From NCBI GenBank assembly GCA_036346355.1, contig CM070579.1:6076001-6140000 (forward strand): a stretch of 64,000 nucleotides of DNA, given 5' to 3'. Positions 34,127 to 44,555 of the stretch are shown in pieces (the stretch's first letter is position 1; every line of letters starts with the position of its first letter). The notes below the pieces were generated by a model. It made no database searches. It worked only from the letters and a program-made list of their open reading frames with translations, and was not told where the DNA came from. Made by a program: the position numbers and the translations under genes. The stretch is from Rhipidocladum racemiflorum. Lineage: Eukaryota; Streptophyta; Magnoliopsida; Poales; Poaceae.

Positions 34127-34366
34127 ATGGCGGACCGCTACACGCAGCTCCGGGAGGAGGTAGGCGACGAGCAGGCCAGACTGCGGGTGGTGGCGGAGGT
34201 TGAGGCCGTGCTTGGGGATGCGCGGCGAGTTGGCGTCCTCGTCGCGGGCATCCCTCGCCTGTGGGAGGTGAGGGTGCCACTGGTCCAGGCGCTGACCGAA
34301 CGGCGCCACGCGTCTTTTGGCTGGCTTGGCGCGCACCAGGAGGAGTACCGTGCTTTCGCCGAGTGA
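34127..34366 (+). CDS. Small antisense ORF of the Tat element, unknown function
   Basis: The 79-residue protein starts MADRYTQLREEVGDEQARL and ends HQEEYRAFAE. It is rich in Ala, Arg, Glu and Val and probably helical. It has no Cys pair, signal peptide or membrane segment, and I recognise no family. The ORF is open, preceded by a TATA-like box (34052) and followed by overlapping AATAAA signals (34419-34428), so it has the parts of a complete small transcription unit antisense to the retroelement. It sits 430 bp past the end of integrase on the other strand. It could also be an extra exon of the larger antisense gene. Confidence 0.5.
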   Translation: MADRYTQLREEVGDEQARLRVVAEVEAVLGDARRVGVLVAGIPRLWEVRVPLVQALTERRHASFGWLGAHQEEYRAFAE

Positions 34367-34418
34367 GGAGATTTCGGTAGGTGGTGCTTCGCCGGCGGGA
34401 CTGGTGCTTCTCTTTGTA

Positions 34419-34428
34419 AATAAATAAA
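34419..34428 (+). terminator. Overlapping AATAAA polyadenylation signals
   Basis: AATAAATAAA lies 53 bp after the stop of the small antisense ORF. It supports a transcript end on the plus strand here. Confidence 0.45.
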
Positions 34429-34795
34429 GTGACGATGGTTCTCTTTTGTCTCTGTCTTGCTCCTCGTTTTTCTTTCGTTTTCGTCTTTTGCGTTTGCTCA
34501 TAGCCACAGCCTTTTAGCGACCGCAAGGGGTCAGGCGTAGGTTTTAATGCGCTTTTGTTGACGGGACGGAACGCCCCGACCAACTGCTGGTCGGTTGCCC
34601 TCGCATTCGCGGACTTCGTGACCCGCAGAGTACTACTTCGGGACCTCTGCTTTTGGGGTGGAGGTCGTAGTGCTTGTGGTCAATCAAAGAATCGGGAGGG
34701 ATGAGAGAGAGAGCACTTGGTCGGTCGTCCGACTACCGCGGCTTCCTTTGTTCAAGCACTCTTTCGAGCGGTACAAGAGGTGAGAGGGGGGCCGG

Positions 34796-36946
34796 CTACG
34801 GATAGAACCTTCTCAGCTTCTCTATGTTCCAGGCATTCGTAACGAGGTTCCCCTCCGTGTCTTTGAGTCGAAAAGTGCCGGGTCGGAGGACTTCTGCGAC
34901 GGTGAAAGGGCTCTCCCAAGGCGGGGAGAGCTTGTGTCTGTCCTTCGTGGTTTGAACTCGGCGTAGCACCAGGTCGCCGACTTCGAACGACCGGCCGCGA
35001 ACTGGCCCGATCGTGGTAGCTGCAGTGGTCTGGCCGATACTTGTCTGACCGCAAGACCGCGACGTCTCGTGTTTCGTCGAGTCGGTCGAGGTCGTCTTGC
35101 TGCGCCTCCAGCCCGCGCTTGGTGTCATAGCTTTGTACCCTTGGCGCGCCGTACTCGAGGTCGGTCGGGAGGACGGCCTCCGCTCCGAACACCAAAAGAA
35201 CGGCGTGGACCCGGTCGACCGGGTCGGCGTGGTTCGCAGGCTCCAAAGAACGGGAGGCAGCTCAGCGGCCCACCGCCCTGCGAACTTCTTTAGTCGACTA
35301 AAGATTCGCGGCTTGAGTCCTTGGAGGATCATGCCGTTGGCCCGCTCGGCCTGGCCGTTGGCGCGGGGGTGCGCAACTGCCGCCCAGTCGACTCGGATGT
35401 TGAAGTCGTCGCAGAACTCGAGGAACTCCTTCCCTGTGAACTGTGTTCCGTTGTCAGTGATGAAGGAGTTCGGGACTCCGAATCGGTAGACAATGTCGCG
35501 GAAGAAGCTTGCCGCCTGTGCCGAGGTAATAGTCGCCAACGGTTTGGCTTCTATCCACTTGGTGAACTTGTCCACAGCGACGAGCAAGTGAGTGAAGCCC
35601 CCGGGCGCCTTTCTGAAGGGCCCGACTAGGTCGAGCCCCCAAACCGCGAAGGGCCACATGATGGGGATCGTCTGCAGGGCTTTTGCGGGCAGGTGCGTTT
35701 GCCTGGCGAAGAATTGGCACCCTTTGCAGGTGCGGACGATTTGCGTAGCGTCGGCCACGGCGGTCGGCCAGTAGAAGCCTTGTCGGAAGGCCTTTCCCAC
35801 CAGGGACCGTGGCACGGCATGGTGCCCGCAGACCCCGCCGTGGATGTCCAGCAAAAGGCACTTCCCTTGGTCGGCCGGGATACACCTTTGGAGGATTCCG
35901 GATGGGCTCCTCTTATAGAGGGTGCCGTCGATCAGGACAAAGGACTTGGCCCGCCGAGCGAGACGTCGAGCCTCCGTGGTATCGGCGGGGAGTGAGCCGT
36001 CTGTCAACCGATCGATGAAGGGTCGCCTCCAGTCGGACTCGACGTTTAGCACGCTAGAGTCCGACCCGGGCGGTGGTTCGCCTGCCTGAGGGTCGGCTGG
36101 AGCGCCTGCTTTTGGGAGGTCGAGCGCACCCTCAGCGATGGGGTCGACCCGGACAGACGGCTTGTGGAGGTCGGAGACAAAGACGCCGGGAGGGACCGGT
36201 CCCTTGCTGGAGGCGAGATTGGCGAGGGAGTCGGCCTCACCACTGTGGCGCCGATAGCTGTGATGGAGCTCGAATCCCCTGAACCTTTCCTCGAGCTTGC
36301 GGACCTCCATACAGTAAGCGGCCATCCGAGGATCGCGAGGCTCAGCGGCCTTCATAACCTGGTCGACGACCAGCTTGGAGTCGCCGTGGACGTAGAGCCG
36401 CCGAGCGCCGAGGTCGGCAGCGATCCGGAGGCCGTTGACGAGGGCCTCATACTCGGCGACATTATTGGTGGCGTCGAAGAGCAGCCGGATGGCGTAGAGG
36501 AGCTTGTTGCCGAGGGGGGAAACGATGACGATTCCTGCACCGGCCCCATTCCTGGTGTAGGACCCATCAAAGTACATTGTCCAGTATTCGGGGTCCTCGA
36601 CCATCGGTGGGACTTGTGCTTCAGTCCACTCGGCGACGAAGTCGGCCAAAGCTTGCGACTTGATCGCCGTCTTGGGGACATATGATATGTCGAGGCCATT
36701 GAGCTCAAGAGCCCATTTGGCGATCCTTCCGGTGGCATCGCGGTTGTGGACGATTTCCCCAAGTGGTGACGAAGTCACCACGGAGACGGGGTGCTGGTCG
36801 AAGTAGTGGACCAGCTTCCTCTTGGCGATGAGCACAGAGTACAACGACCATGCAGAAGTGCAGGACCTTTGTCTCGACAAGACTACCTCGGCGAAGTAGA
36901 CCGGCCTCTGTATCTTGAACACGCGGCCTTCCTCCGCTCGCTCCAC
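34796..36946 (-). CDS. Gypsy pol: RNase H and integrase part
   Basis: An open frame of 716 codons. A decayed first RNase H end (AIKSQALADFVAEWTEAQ) is followed by the extra RNase H with MYFDGS, NNVAEYEAL and GDSKLVVDQV. Integrase follows: an HHCC-like zinc region (GHHAVPRSLVGKAFRQGFYW...CKGCQFF), then the catalytic core with GLDLVGPF, FITDNGTQF and the GQAERANGMI segment, and a C-terminal domain ending NIEKLRRFYP. Two compensating frameshifts (about 35205 and 35025) move the true reading of 'LVFGAEAVLPTDLEYG' into a neighbouring frame, so the protein is altered between them. This enzyme part degrades RNA in the hybrid and inserts the cDNA. Confidence 0.85.
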   Translation of the reverse strand: MERAEEGRVFKIQRPVYFAEVVLSRQRSCTSAWSLYSVLIAKRKLVHYFDQHPVSVVTSSPLGEIVHNRDATGRIAKWALELNGLDISYVPKTAIKSQALADFVAEWTEAQVPPMVEDPEYWTMYFDGSYTRNGAGAGIVIVSPLGNKLLYAIRLLFDATNNVAEYEALVNGLRIAADLGARRLYVHGDSKLVVDQVMKAAEPRDPRMAAYCMEVRKLEERFRGFELHHSYRRHSGEADSLANLASSKGPVPPGVFVSDLHKPSVRVDPIAEGALDLPKAGAPADPQAGEPPPGSDSSVLNVESDWRRPFIDRLTDGSLPADTTEARRLARRAKSFVLIDGTLYKRSPSGILQRCIPADQGKCLLLDIHGGVCGHHAVPRSLVGKAFRQGFYWPTAVADATQIVRTCKGCQFFARQTHLPAKALQTIPIMWPFAVWGLDLVGPFRKAPGGFTHLLVAVDKFTKWIEAKPLATITSAQAASFFRDIVYRFGVPNSFITDNGTQFTGKEFLEFCDDFNIRVDWAAVAHPRANGQAERANGMILQGLKPRIFSRLKKFAGRWAAELPPVLWSLRTTPTRSTGSTPFFWCSERRPSSRPTSSTARQGYKAMTPSAGWRRSKTTSTDSTKHETSRSCGQTSIGQTTAATTIGPVRGRSFEVGDLVLRRVQTTKDRHKLSPPWESPFTVAEVLRPGTFRLKDTEGNLVTNAWNIEKLRRFYP

Positions 36947-38529
36947 GACGAGCGCCGCGCTGACGACCTGGGTCGTGGCGGCGATGTAGAGGAGTAACGG
37001 GTCTTGAGGTTACAGTGCGACCCGGCCGAAGCGAAGTCAGGAATGCCTTCAGCCGACTGAGGGCTTCCTGAGCTTCTTGAGTCCAGCAGAACTGATCGGA
37101 CTTTTTCATCAGCTTGTAGAGTGGCATCCCGCGTTCGCCGAGGCGGGACACAAAGCGGCTTAGAGCCGCAAGACATCCATCGCCACGGACTCCTTTCAGG
37201 TCGTTGATCGGCCCCATCCTCATAATGGCGGAGATCTTATCGCGGTTGGCTTCGATGCCGCGCTCGGAGACGATGAAGCCGAGCAATTTCCCTTTGGGGA
37301 CCCCAAAAATGCATTTTCGGGGTTGAGTCTTATGCGAAACCGCCGAAGGTTCGCGAAAGTCTCCTCCAGGTCGGTGACGAGGTCGTCCGCCCTTCTTGAC
37401 TTGACGACAATGTCGTCGACGTAGGCTTCAATGTTACGGCCTATTTGATCTGAAAAGCATGGTTGCATACATCGCTGGTATGTTGCGCCCGCGTTTTTCA
37501 GACCAAAAGGCATAGTGACGTAACAATATGAGCCGTGCGGAGTGATAAAGGAGGTTGCGAGCTGGTCGGACTCCTTCATCACAATCTGGTGATAGCCGGA
37601 ATAGGCATCCAGAAACGAGAGGGTCTCGCACCGGTGGAGTCCACAACTTGGTCGATGCGAGGTAATGGGAACGGGTCTTTCGAATAGGCTTTGTTGAGGC
37701 TTGTGTAGTCAACGCACATTCTCCATTGCCCTGACTTTTTCTTTACAAGGACGGGATTGGCTAGCCACTCGGGGTGGCGCACTTCCTTTACAAAGCCTGC
37801 GGCCAAAAGCTTGGCGATTTCTTCTCCGATAGCCCGGCGCTTCTCTTCGTCGAAGCGGCGCAGGCGTTGGGCGACCGGTCTGGAGCCCGGTCGGATGTTG
37901 AGGGAGTGCTCGGCGACCTCCTTTGGAACTCCCGGCATGTCCGAGGGTTTCCACGCGAAGACGTCTCGGTTTGCCCGGAGGAAGTCGACGAGCGCGCTTT
38001 CCTATTTGGCCGGGAGGGTGGCCCCGATCCGCACTGTTTTGGCGGGGTCCTCGGGATCGACCCCGACCTCCTTCGCGTCCTCCGTGGGCGCGAAGGAGCT
38101 TGGCCCCGACTTGCCGGAGTCGGGGGCGGACTCGGGGGCCTTCCCCTGGAGGCGAGTGAGCTCGGCGGAAGCGACGACCGCCGAAGCTAGCTCACAACTG
38201 CTTCGCTCGCAGTTGTAAGCGAGCTGGAAGGAGGTGGCCACGGTGATGACGCCCTTTGGCCCAGGCATCTTCAGCTTGAGGTAGGTGTAGTTGGGGACTG
38301 CCATGAACTTTGCGTAACATGGCCGCCCTAAGATAGCGTGGTAAGAGCCGGGAAAGCCCACAACCTCAAAGGTGAGGCTCTTGGTGCGGAAGTTGTCCGG
38401 ACTCCCAAAGGTGGCCAGGCGGTGACTGCAGAGTGGATGGGCTGTTGGCACGAACGACGCCGTGGAAGGGCGCCTTGCTCGGCCGAAGGGCAGTGCGGGC
38501 GACTCCCAGGGCGTCCAGGGTCTCGACAT
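36705..38529 (-). pseudogene. Gypsy pol: reverse transcriptase part, frameshifted
   Basis: Pieces in changing frames: PGSRPVAQRLRRF, KKKSGQWRMCVDYTSLNKA, SFITPHGSYCYVTMPFGLKN, the active-site motif AYVDDIVVKS, then VSERGIEANRDKISAI and the thumb/RNase H link. Frame changes fall near 38430, 37640, 37310 and 36950, and there is a stop (PAK*) near 38003. The enzyme would copy element RNA into DNA; as read it is non-functional. Confidence 0.85.
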
Positions 38530-40779
38530 ACATGATGTTGAGACCGCTGCCGCCGTCCATAAGCACCTTGGTCAGGCGCTTCGTCCCCACGACGGGGTCG
38601 ACGACGAGCGGGTAGCGTACGGGGTGTGGGACATGGTCGGGGTGATCGGTCCGATCGAAGGCGATCGGGTACTCCGACCACCTCAGGTAACTGGGTACGG
38701 CGGGGGTCGCCGTGTGGACCTCTCGGTGGGCGAGCTTTAGCCGTCGCTTGTCGGCGTAGCATTCTACCCCTCCGAAGATCATGAGGCAACAGTCGAGTTG
38801 CGGAAACTCATCGGTCGCCCCATGGCCGTTTGCCTCTTCGTCGGGCGCTGGGTCGCGCTTCTTCCCCTTACCCCGTGGCGTCGTGGGGTTCCCGGAGAGA
38901 AAACGCTTCAAGATTTCGCAGTCCCGATACTTGTGTTTGACGGGATAGTCGTGATTCGGGCACGGACTATCCATCAATTTTTCGAAGCGGTCGGGCGTCT
39001 GCCGGGCCTGCTGTTTGGCAGGTCGGTCGGCAGCGGCGACCATTCGACCTTCGCGGCCCTGCTTCCCTTTCCGCTTCCTTTTGTCGGGACGGTCGGAAGG
39101 GGCGCCGACCTCGGGGCTGGATGTTTTGCGAGCTGTCTTCCTTTCGAAGATGGCCCCCATGGCCTCCTCGCCGGAGGCGTGATTGGTGGCAATGTCGAGG
39201 AGCTCCTTGGTGGTCCGGGGCTTAGCGCAGCCCAACTTGTGGACCAGGGCTTCGCATGTGGTGCCGTAGATGAATGCCCCCACGACGTCAGCGTCTCGGA
39301 CGTCGGGGAGCTCGTTACCTTCTTGAGAGAAGCGGCGGATGTAGTCCGGAGGGTCTCGCTGGTTCTTTGCTTGCAGCTCTTCAAGTCTCAGGAGTTGCGG
39401 GCGCTTGTAAGTACCACTGGAAGTTCCCGACGAAAAGGCTCGTCCAGTCGGCCCGGTGCCGATGGTGTCCATGAGGAAGGTACTCGAGCCAGGCTCGTTG
39501 AGTCCGCGAGATAGATGGGGAGATCTTGGATAGCGAAGGAGTCGTCCGTCGCTCCCCGCCCGGCAGGCAAGCCGGTAATCTTCTAGCCAGACACTCGGGT
39601 TTGTAGCCCCCGTGTACTTGGCTATGTTGGTCGGGGCCCGGAATCTGACTGGGAAGCCGGCGTTGCGGACAGCGCGTGTTAACGCCCGTGGCCCGGGGCC
39701 ATCGGGACCCTGATCGCGGTGCTCGCGTGGTCTGCTATCGGCGACCTGCGAGGGTGCTGCTGCGTTGGTAGCTCTCCTTCGCGCCTCGAGGGTGGTGCGA
39801 AGATCATACTTGTCCCCCAGTCGGTGGCGCACCGGGGTGTGTGATGCCTGGGGGAGCTCGTGGAGTGGGGCCGTCTTGGCTGGGCTCTGTCGACCCCACG
39901 AGGGGGAGTGGCCCAGGCGGCCCGAAGTGGCGCCCGACCGTCGGGAGCCGGAGCCTTGGGCGTGCTGAACGACGGCACGCTCTACCAGTCCCCGGAGGTT
40001 CTGGTAGGTAGCCTTAACCACGGCTCCATCGGCTCGAGCGATCAGCGAGCAAGATAGCCGCGGCAATATTACAGTTGGCGTGAGGAAAGAACGGAAGGTC
40101 ATTCGCTTCCTCAGCCAGCTGCTGATGTACCTGACGCGCGCGGGCGCGCGCGCCAGAGACGAGTGGCGGGTCGGGTTGACGTCGCTCCAGTTCGGCCTGG
40201 AGCTTGTCAAGCTCGACCTTTCGGGCCTCGGCTCCTCGCTAACTGCCGGAGGTCAGCAATGCGTTGTTGGTGCTGTGCATCGTCTTCTCGCCAGGACTCC
40301 TCCCGCCGCGCTTCGCCGCACGGGAGGAGAGTTCCGGGGGTGGATGATGGCTCCGCCGCGCCCGCCATGTTGCACTCTCGGGAGTGCGTCCTGCGCGGAG
40401 GATGCTCCCTATCGGAGCTGGAACCGTGGCTGGAGGAGTCTCCCAGCAAGTTGTGGAGGGAAGCCGGCGTATAACCGGTCATGGCCACGAGCTGAGAGCC
40501 CATGGAGGACGGGGCTGTCGTCCATCGTAGGCCGCACGCGGCGTTGCTAGGGGCGACGCTGGTGCGTGATGAGCCCGCCTGTGTGGCCCGTGCGGGGGCC
40601 TCGAGGCGGAGGTTGCCGAGAACGTCGGCGACCGCGTCCAAGCTCGTGGATGGTGCGCGGTCGCGAACGGCGGCCGGAACGATGATAAGCTCTCCTGCCG
40701 CAGTGACGACGAAGTCGAGGGCGCCGAAGCGGATCCAGCCCCTCGACGTCGGCGAATCATCACGAGAGAAAAAGGCCAT
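38366..40779 (-). pseudogene. Gypsy gag and aspartic protease
   Basis: The start near 40779 (MAFFSRDDSPTSRGW) is followed by a frame change near 40210. Gag contains RFRAPTNIAKYTGATNPSVW, QRDPPDYIRRFSQEGNELPD and a zinc-knuckle-like CPNHDYPVKHKYRDCE. The protease has the active site VLMDGGSGLNIMY. Gag forms the particle and the protease cleaves the polyprotein. At least one frameshift breaks it. Confidence 0.8.
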
Positions 40780-40833
40780 CGAGGAGGAAAGTGGGAAATC
40801 AACAATGAGGATGACGGCGATGACGCGCGAAGA

Positions 40834-40851
40834 CCCCTACCTGGCGCGCCA
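40834..40851 (-). other. Primer-binding site of the complete Tat element
   Basis: On the minus strand TGGCGCGCCAGGTAGGGG starts two bases after the 5' LTR end. The position and the TGG start are as expected for a tRNA 3'-CCA primer; I did not identify the tRNA. Confidence 0.7.
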
Positions 40852-40853
40852 AC

Positions 40854-41758
40854 TGTCGGTGTTTCGTACACCGGCAATACGAACTTGTGGGTTAGTGGGG
40901 GTCGCGCGCTCCCTCTCCCCGAATGGTCGACTCAAGAAGCCGGGAAAGTATACTGGTTCGGGCTGAATGTCCCTACTCCAGTCCGCTCGGTGGGGGTGTA
41001 TTGATTTCGTGGATCGAACAGGGTTACAAGTGAGGCAAGGGTTCGGTCGGTCGATCCCCTTATAGTTGGCTGCCTGCTATCTGAAAATCTCTCCCCCCTT
41101 CCTCAGACCCTGCCTCTCCTTATATAGATGGAGGTAGCAGGTTACACGGAAGTTTGGAAAAAAAAGGTGAGGGGGTGGTCTTCGTCTTGGAGTCTGGTCC
41201 TCGTCTTGTCCTGCCGACCTCTGCCCGCCCCAGGCAGGGTTGGTAGACCTACGGTGCGTGGTTTTCTGCTGGGCTTGCCAGGGTGACGCACTGTCGCGTG
41301 TGCCCGTCAGCGGTTTTAATGGCGATTGACTTTGGCTTGGCCTCGGGAGGGAGTGTCCTCCCCTGCGACGCGTCAGTGGATGGGACTGGGGCTTGACTCC
41401 CCCGCACGTCTTCTGACATCATCGGGAAGGGACCGCCTACCCCGGTACAGACGTCAGGAGACGCCGCGCGCACAGGGCGGTTGGCCTGGCACCAGCGTGG
41501 GTCCTGCCGCCTCGAGGGCTGGTGGAGTTAGCCGACCGCGCTGCCCGTTCTGAGAGGTCGGACTCGGTCGATCATCGGCCGACCAGGCGTTTCGACTCGG
41601 GAGGTCGAGGTCGGACGACCGCCTAGGGCTGGCTCGGAACGGCGCCATGGCAAACCTTCGCAGCCCACGAACCTTTGCCAGGACTGGGCTTCTGGAAGGA
41701 TGTCAGCCCGCCCGTGGTCTCGGGCTGATGGAGGTACCCATGGTATGGGTATTCGTCA
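40854..41758 (-). repeat. 5' LTR of the complete Tat element
   Basis: 905 bp, TGACGAATACC...ACCGACA on the minus strand, about 98% identical to the 3' LTR. TATATAAG (minus) near 41119-41126 is the likely promoter for gag-pol. Confidence 0.93.
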
Positions 41759-41763
41759 CTCCT

Positions 41764-42896
41764 TGATCGGACGGCAAGGAAAGATAATGGCACGGTGCCA
41801 TTTCCTCCTCCTCCTCCGCATTTCCCCCACCTCTCACCTCTGACAGTGAACCAAACCTAGGTCATGAGCTACACCAACCACTGTGGAATGTTTTCTTGAA
41901 AAGATTGTCGGGCTAATATTAGTAAACACAAGGTTTAAACTGTGCGAGAATTAACCATTTGCCCCGTTTTAGTTGGTACGATTGATTATTTGCCCCGTAT
42001 GTCTCACTGACATTTGGCTCAGGATCCGTATGTCAGTGAGACATCAAGAGGCAAATGATCAATAACACAAGCGAGTGAGGACAAATCATCAATTAATCCT
42101 TTAAATTATATAGTAGCTAACTTTTATGTTGGGACCCTATATGAACGACGGGTTACCATCAGGTCCTTCGGTTAATAAACTTGTTGGACTCGTTTGTCCT
42201 CCTTGCACCTTAGATCCATATGACGTCAACATGATTGACGATGATCACAACATTTACAAGAAGATTGTCAAGGATATCCATAGATGTGTAGGACATGCCT
42301 TGGTAGCAGTATTGTTCATCGGAGCAAAACTAGATAGAATTTATTTGTACCCAACTCATCCTTGTGTCCAACTCTAGTGTAGGCGACGGTGGTGTTCTGG
42401 TTAGTCGGTGTGGCAAAACCCATCGTGCGGTATGTACAAGGCTGGGAACGGATTCATCGCCGTATGACTAATCGGGGATTACCAGTTATTCCTGCTTCAT
42501 ACAAGCGAGCGAGTAACGTGAGTTGCAAAATGCAACACGAATTAAGGATGGGTTTTTGAAGTTAGCTCACCTAGATAAAGAGAAAGAAATGCGAACAATT
42601 AAGAGAAGAACAAAAGTAAGGACAATCTGATCTATAAAAAGCACACATAAATTCATAAAAATGCTGAAGAAATATAAAATTACTTATGGAAATACCAATT
42701 TCGAAAAAAAAACAATTTGCTTAAAAAAAATTTGGGGCCGATAGAGCTGCTAAGCTGTACAGGCCAGAACAGTATAATTGGGCCGACCCAGCGAATGGCC
42801 GTACCCACCGTTTAATCCACGGGCCACCGTTTAACCCGTACGCAGCGTGCCGATCGGCACACGACGCACGCGCTCACCTGCACGTCAGGGCGAAGA
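41764..42896. other. Intergenic between Gypsy element and Bz1
   Basis: It contains a MITE-like hairpin (41946-42100), then 42126-42377, an open frame with no recognised motif (LCPPCTLDPYDVNMIDDDHN region), then AT-rich DNA. Apart from the Bz1 promoter at the right end, nothing else is seen. Confidence 0.55.
41946..42100. mobile_element. Hairpin-forming MITE-like element
   Basis: The inner arms ATGTCTCACTGACAT and ATGTCAGTGAGACAT pair perfectly. Outside them TTGATTATTTGCCCCG pairs with (A/G)GGCAAATGATCAAT, and the outermost TTAACCATTTGCCCC with AGGACAAATCATCAATTAA. It is about 155 bp with no coding content. No clear target duplication was found. Confidence 0.65.
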
Positions 42897-42922
42897 CTGG
42901 TTGGTTGGTTGCTGCGTGCACC
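42875..42922 (+). promoter_or_regulatory. Candidate MYB/bHLH control region of Bz1
   Basis: An E-box CACCTG (42875-42880) precedes CTGGTTGGTTGGTTGCTGCG (starts 42897) and GTGCACC. The inverse of GGTTGGTT is AACCAACC, a plant MYB (C1/P type) target, and this combination resembles the anthocyanin regulatory element of maize structural genes (from memory). A CATAAAA box follows at 42945-42951. This fits control by R/B bHLH and C1/Pl MYB proteins, by inference. Confidence 0.5.
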
Positions 42923-42944
42923 GCCTCGCCACGCGCCGCCGTCC

Positions 42945-42951
42945 CATAAAA
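42945..42951 (+). promoter_or_regulatory. TATA-like box of Bz1
   Basis: CATAAAA lies 130 bp before the ATG, just downstream of the MYB-like sites. It is the best TATA match near the gene. Confidence 0.45.
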
Positions 42952-43074
42952 CCCACCCCGTCGCGCAGCAGTCCAACCGCACGCCCCATTTCATCGCGCT
43001 ACCAAGTACCAACGACCAGCACGGCAGCACCAACCGCGCTGTGCACTATAGTACACACAGCGACGAGCAGTGCG

Positions 43075-44555
43075 ATGGCGCCGCCGCACGTCGCCGTGGT
43101 CGCCTTCCCCTTCAGCTCCCACGCCGCCGTGCTTCTCTCGTTTGCGCGCGCCCTCGCCGCCGCGGCGCCGCCGGGCGCTACCCTCTCGTTCCTCTCCACC
43201 GCGGACTCCCTCGCGCAGCTCCGAAGGGCCGGCGCGCTCCCGGGGAACCTGCGCCTCGTGGAGGTCCCGGACGGGCTGCCGTCGGGGGGCGCGGGGGAGA
43301 TGCTGCCGGTGCCGCGGAGGATGGAGCTGTTCCTAGCGGCCGCGGAGGCGGGAGGGGTTAAGGAGGGGCTGGAGGCGGCGCGCGCCGCGGCGGGGGGCGC
43401 CAGGGTGAGCTGCGTGGTGGCGGACGCGTTCGTGTGGATGGCGGCGGAGGCCGCGGCCGCGGCCGGGGCGCTGTGGGTGCCGATCTGGACGGCCGCGTCG
43501 TGCGCTCTCGTCGCACACCTCCGCACCGACGCGCTCCGCGAGGATATCCGCGACCAGGGTACGTGCTGTACTTTTCCCTTCGGTTCTGAACCGAGTTTAG
43601 TCGTTAATTGTTAAGAGGTTGCGTTGAGTTGTTGTTAAGTTTCGTGTCGCATGCATCGGATGCAGCCGCGAGCCGAGCAGACGAGCTGCTGACCTCGCAC
43701 CCCGGCCTCGGCAGCTACCGCGTCCGCGACCTCCCCGACGGCGTCGTCTCCGGGGACTTCAACTACGTCATCAACCTCGTCCTCCACCGCATGGCGCAGC
43801 GCCTTCCAGGCGCCGCCACCGCCGTCGCGCTCAACACCTTCCTGGGATTCGACCCGCCGGACGTAACCGCAGCCCTCGCAATGGCGCTCCCGAACTGCCT
43901 CCCCCTCGGCCCCTACCACCTCCTCCCCGCCGCCGAGTGGCCAGACACCGAGCCAGCCGATCCGCACCGGTGCCTCGCCTGGCTCGACCGTCACCCCGCG
44001 CGCGCCGTCGCGTACGTCAGCTTCGGCACGGTCGCCGCGCCGCTGCTGGATGAGCTGCACGAGCTCGCGGCCGGACTGGAGGCCAGCGGCGCGCCGTTCC
44101 TGTGGTCGCTTCGGGAGGAGTCGTGGCCGCTGCTCCCGCGGGGGTTCCTGGAGCGCGCCAAGGGCGCCGCGGGGCTCGTGGTGCCGTGGGCGCCGCAGGT
44201 GGGCGTGCTGCGGCACGCGTCGGTGGGCGCGTTCGTGACGCACGCCGGGTGGGCCTCGGTGCTGGAGAGCGTGTCCAGCGGCGTGCCCATGGCGTGCCGG
44301 CCCTTCTTCGGCGACCAGCGGATCAATGCGCGGTCCGTGGCGCACGTGTGGGGCTTCGGCACGGCGTTCGACGGGCCGATGACGCGCGGTGGCGTGGCGG
44401 GGGCGGTGGCGTCGCTGCTAAGCGGCGGGGAGGAAGGGAGCCGGATGAGGGCGAGGGCGCAGAAGATGCAGGCCATGGTGGTCAAGGCGTTCCAACCAGA
44501 CGGCGGCTGCACGAAGAACTTCGACAAGCTTGTCGAGATCGTGTGTGGAGTGTGA
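43075..44555 (+). CDS. Bz1: UDP-glucose:flavonoid 3-O-glucosyltransferase (Bz1)
   Basis: Transfers glucose from UDP-glucose to the 3-hydroxyl of anthocyanidins and flavonols in the cytosol, a late step of anthocyanin synthesis (family knowledge). Two exons, 43075-43558 and 43666-44555, are joined by a 107-bp GT-AG intron in phase 1, giving 457 residues. The catalytic His16 is in AFPFSSHAAVL. The UDP-sugar PSPG box spans residues 336-379, exactly 44 residues, from WAPQVGVL to FFGDQ, with THAGWASVLE in the middle (HAGWAS instead of the usual HCGWNS, as I recall for maize BZ1). VRDLPDGVVSGDFNYVINL and the C-terminus NFDKLVEIVCGV also match maize BZ1 closely. No lesion was seen. It lies between two complete Gypsy elements but keeps its own promoter. 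Confidence 0.95.

Larger units (their letters stand above)
27655..41758 (-). mobile_element. Complete Tat-type Gypsy retrotransposon (14.1 kb)
   Basis: LTRs of 904 and 905 bp bound the element, with CTCCT duplicated at 27650-27654 and 41759-41763. Gag, protease, reverse transcriptase, RNase H and integrase run on the minus strand from 40779 to 34796. A 5.5-kb stretch between integrase and 3' LTR carries antisense genes on the plus strand (29803-32962 and 34127-34366). The LTRs differ at about 19 sites plus one indel by my count. Several frameshifts in gag-pol make it defective as read. Lineage is inferred from the extra RNase H and the antisense domain. Confidence 0.93.

Noticed and set aside
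42126..42377. 83-codon frame upstream of Bz1
   Set aside because: No recognised family and no continuation; listed only as intergenic content.
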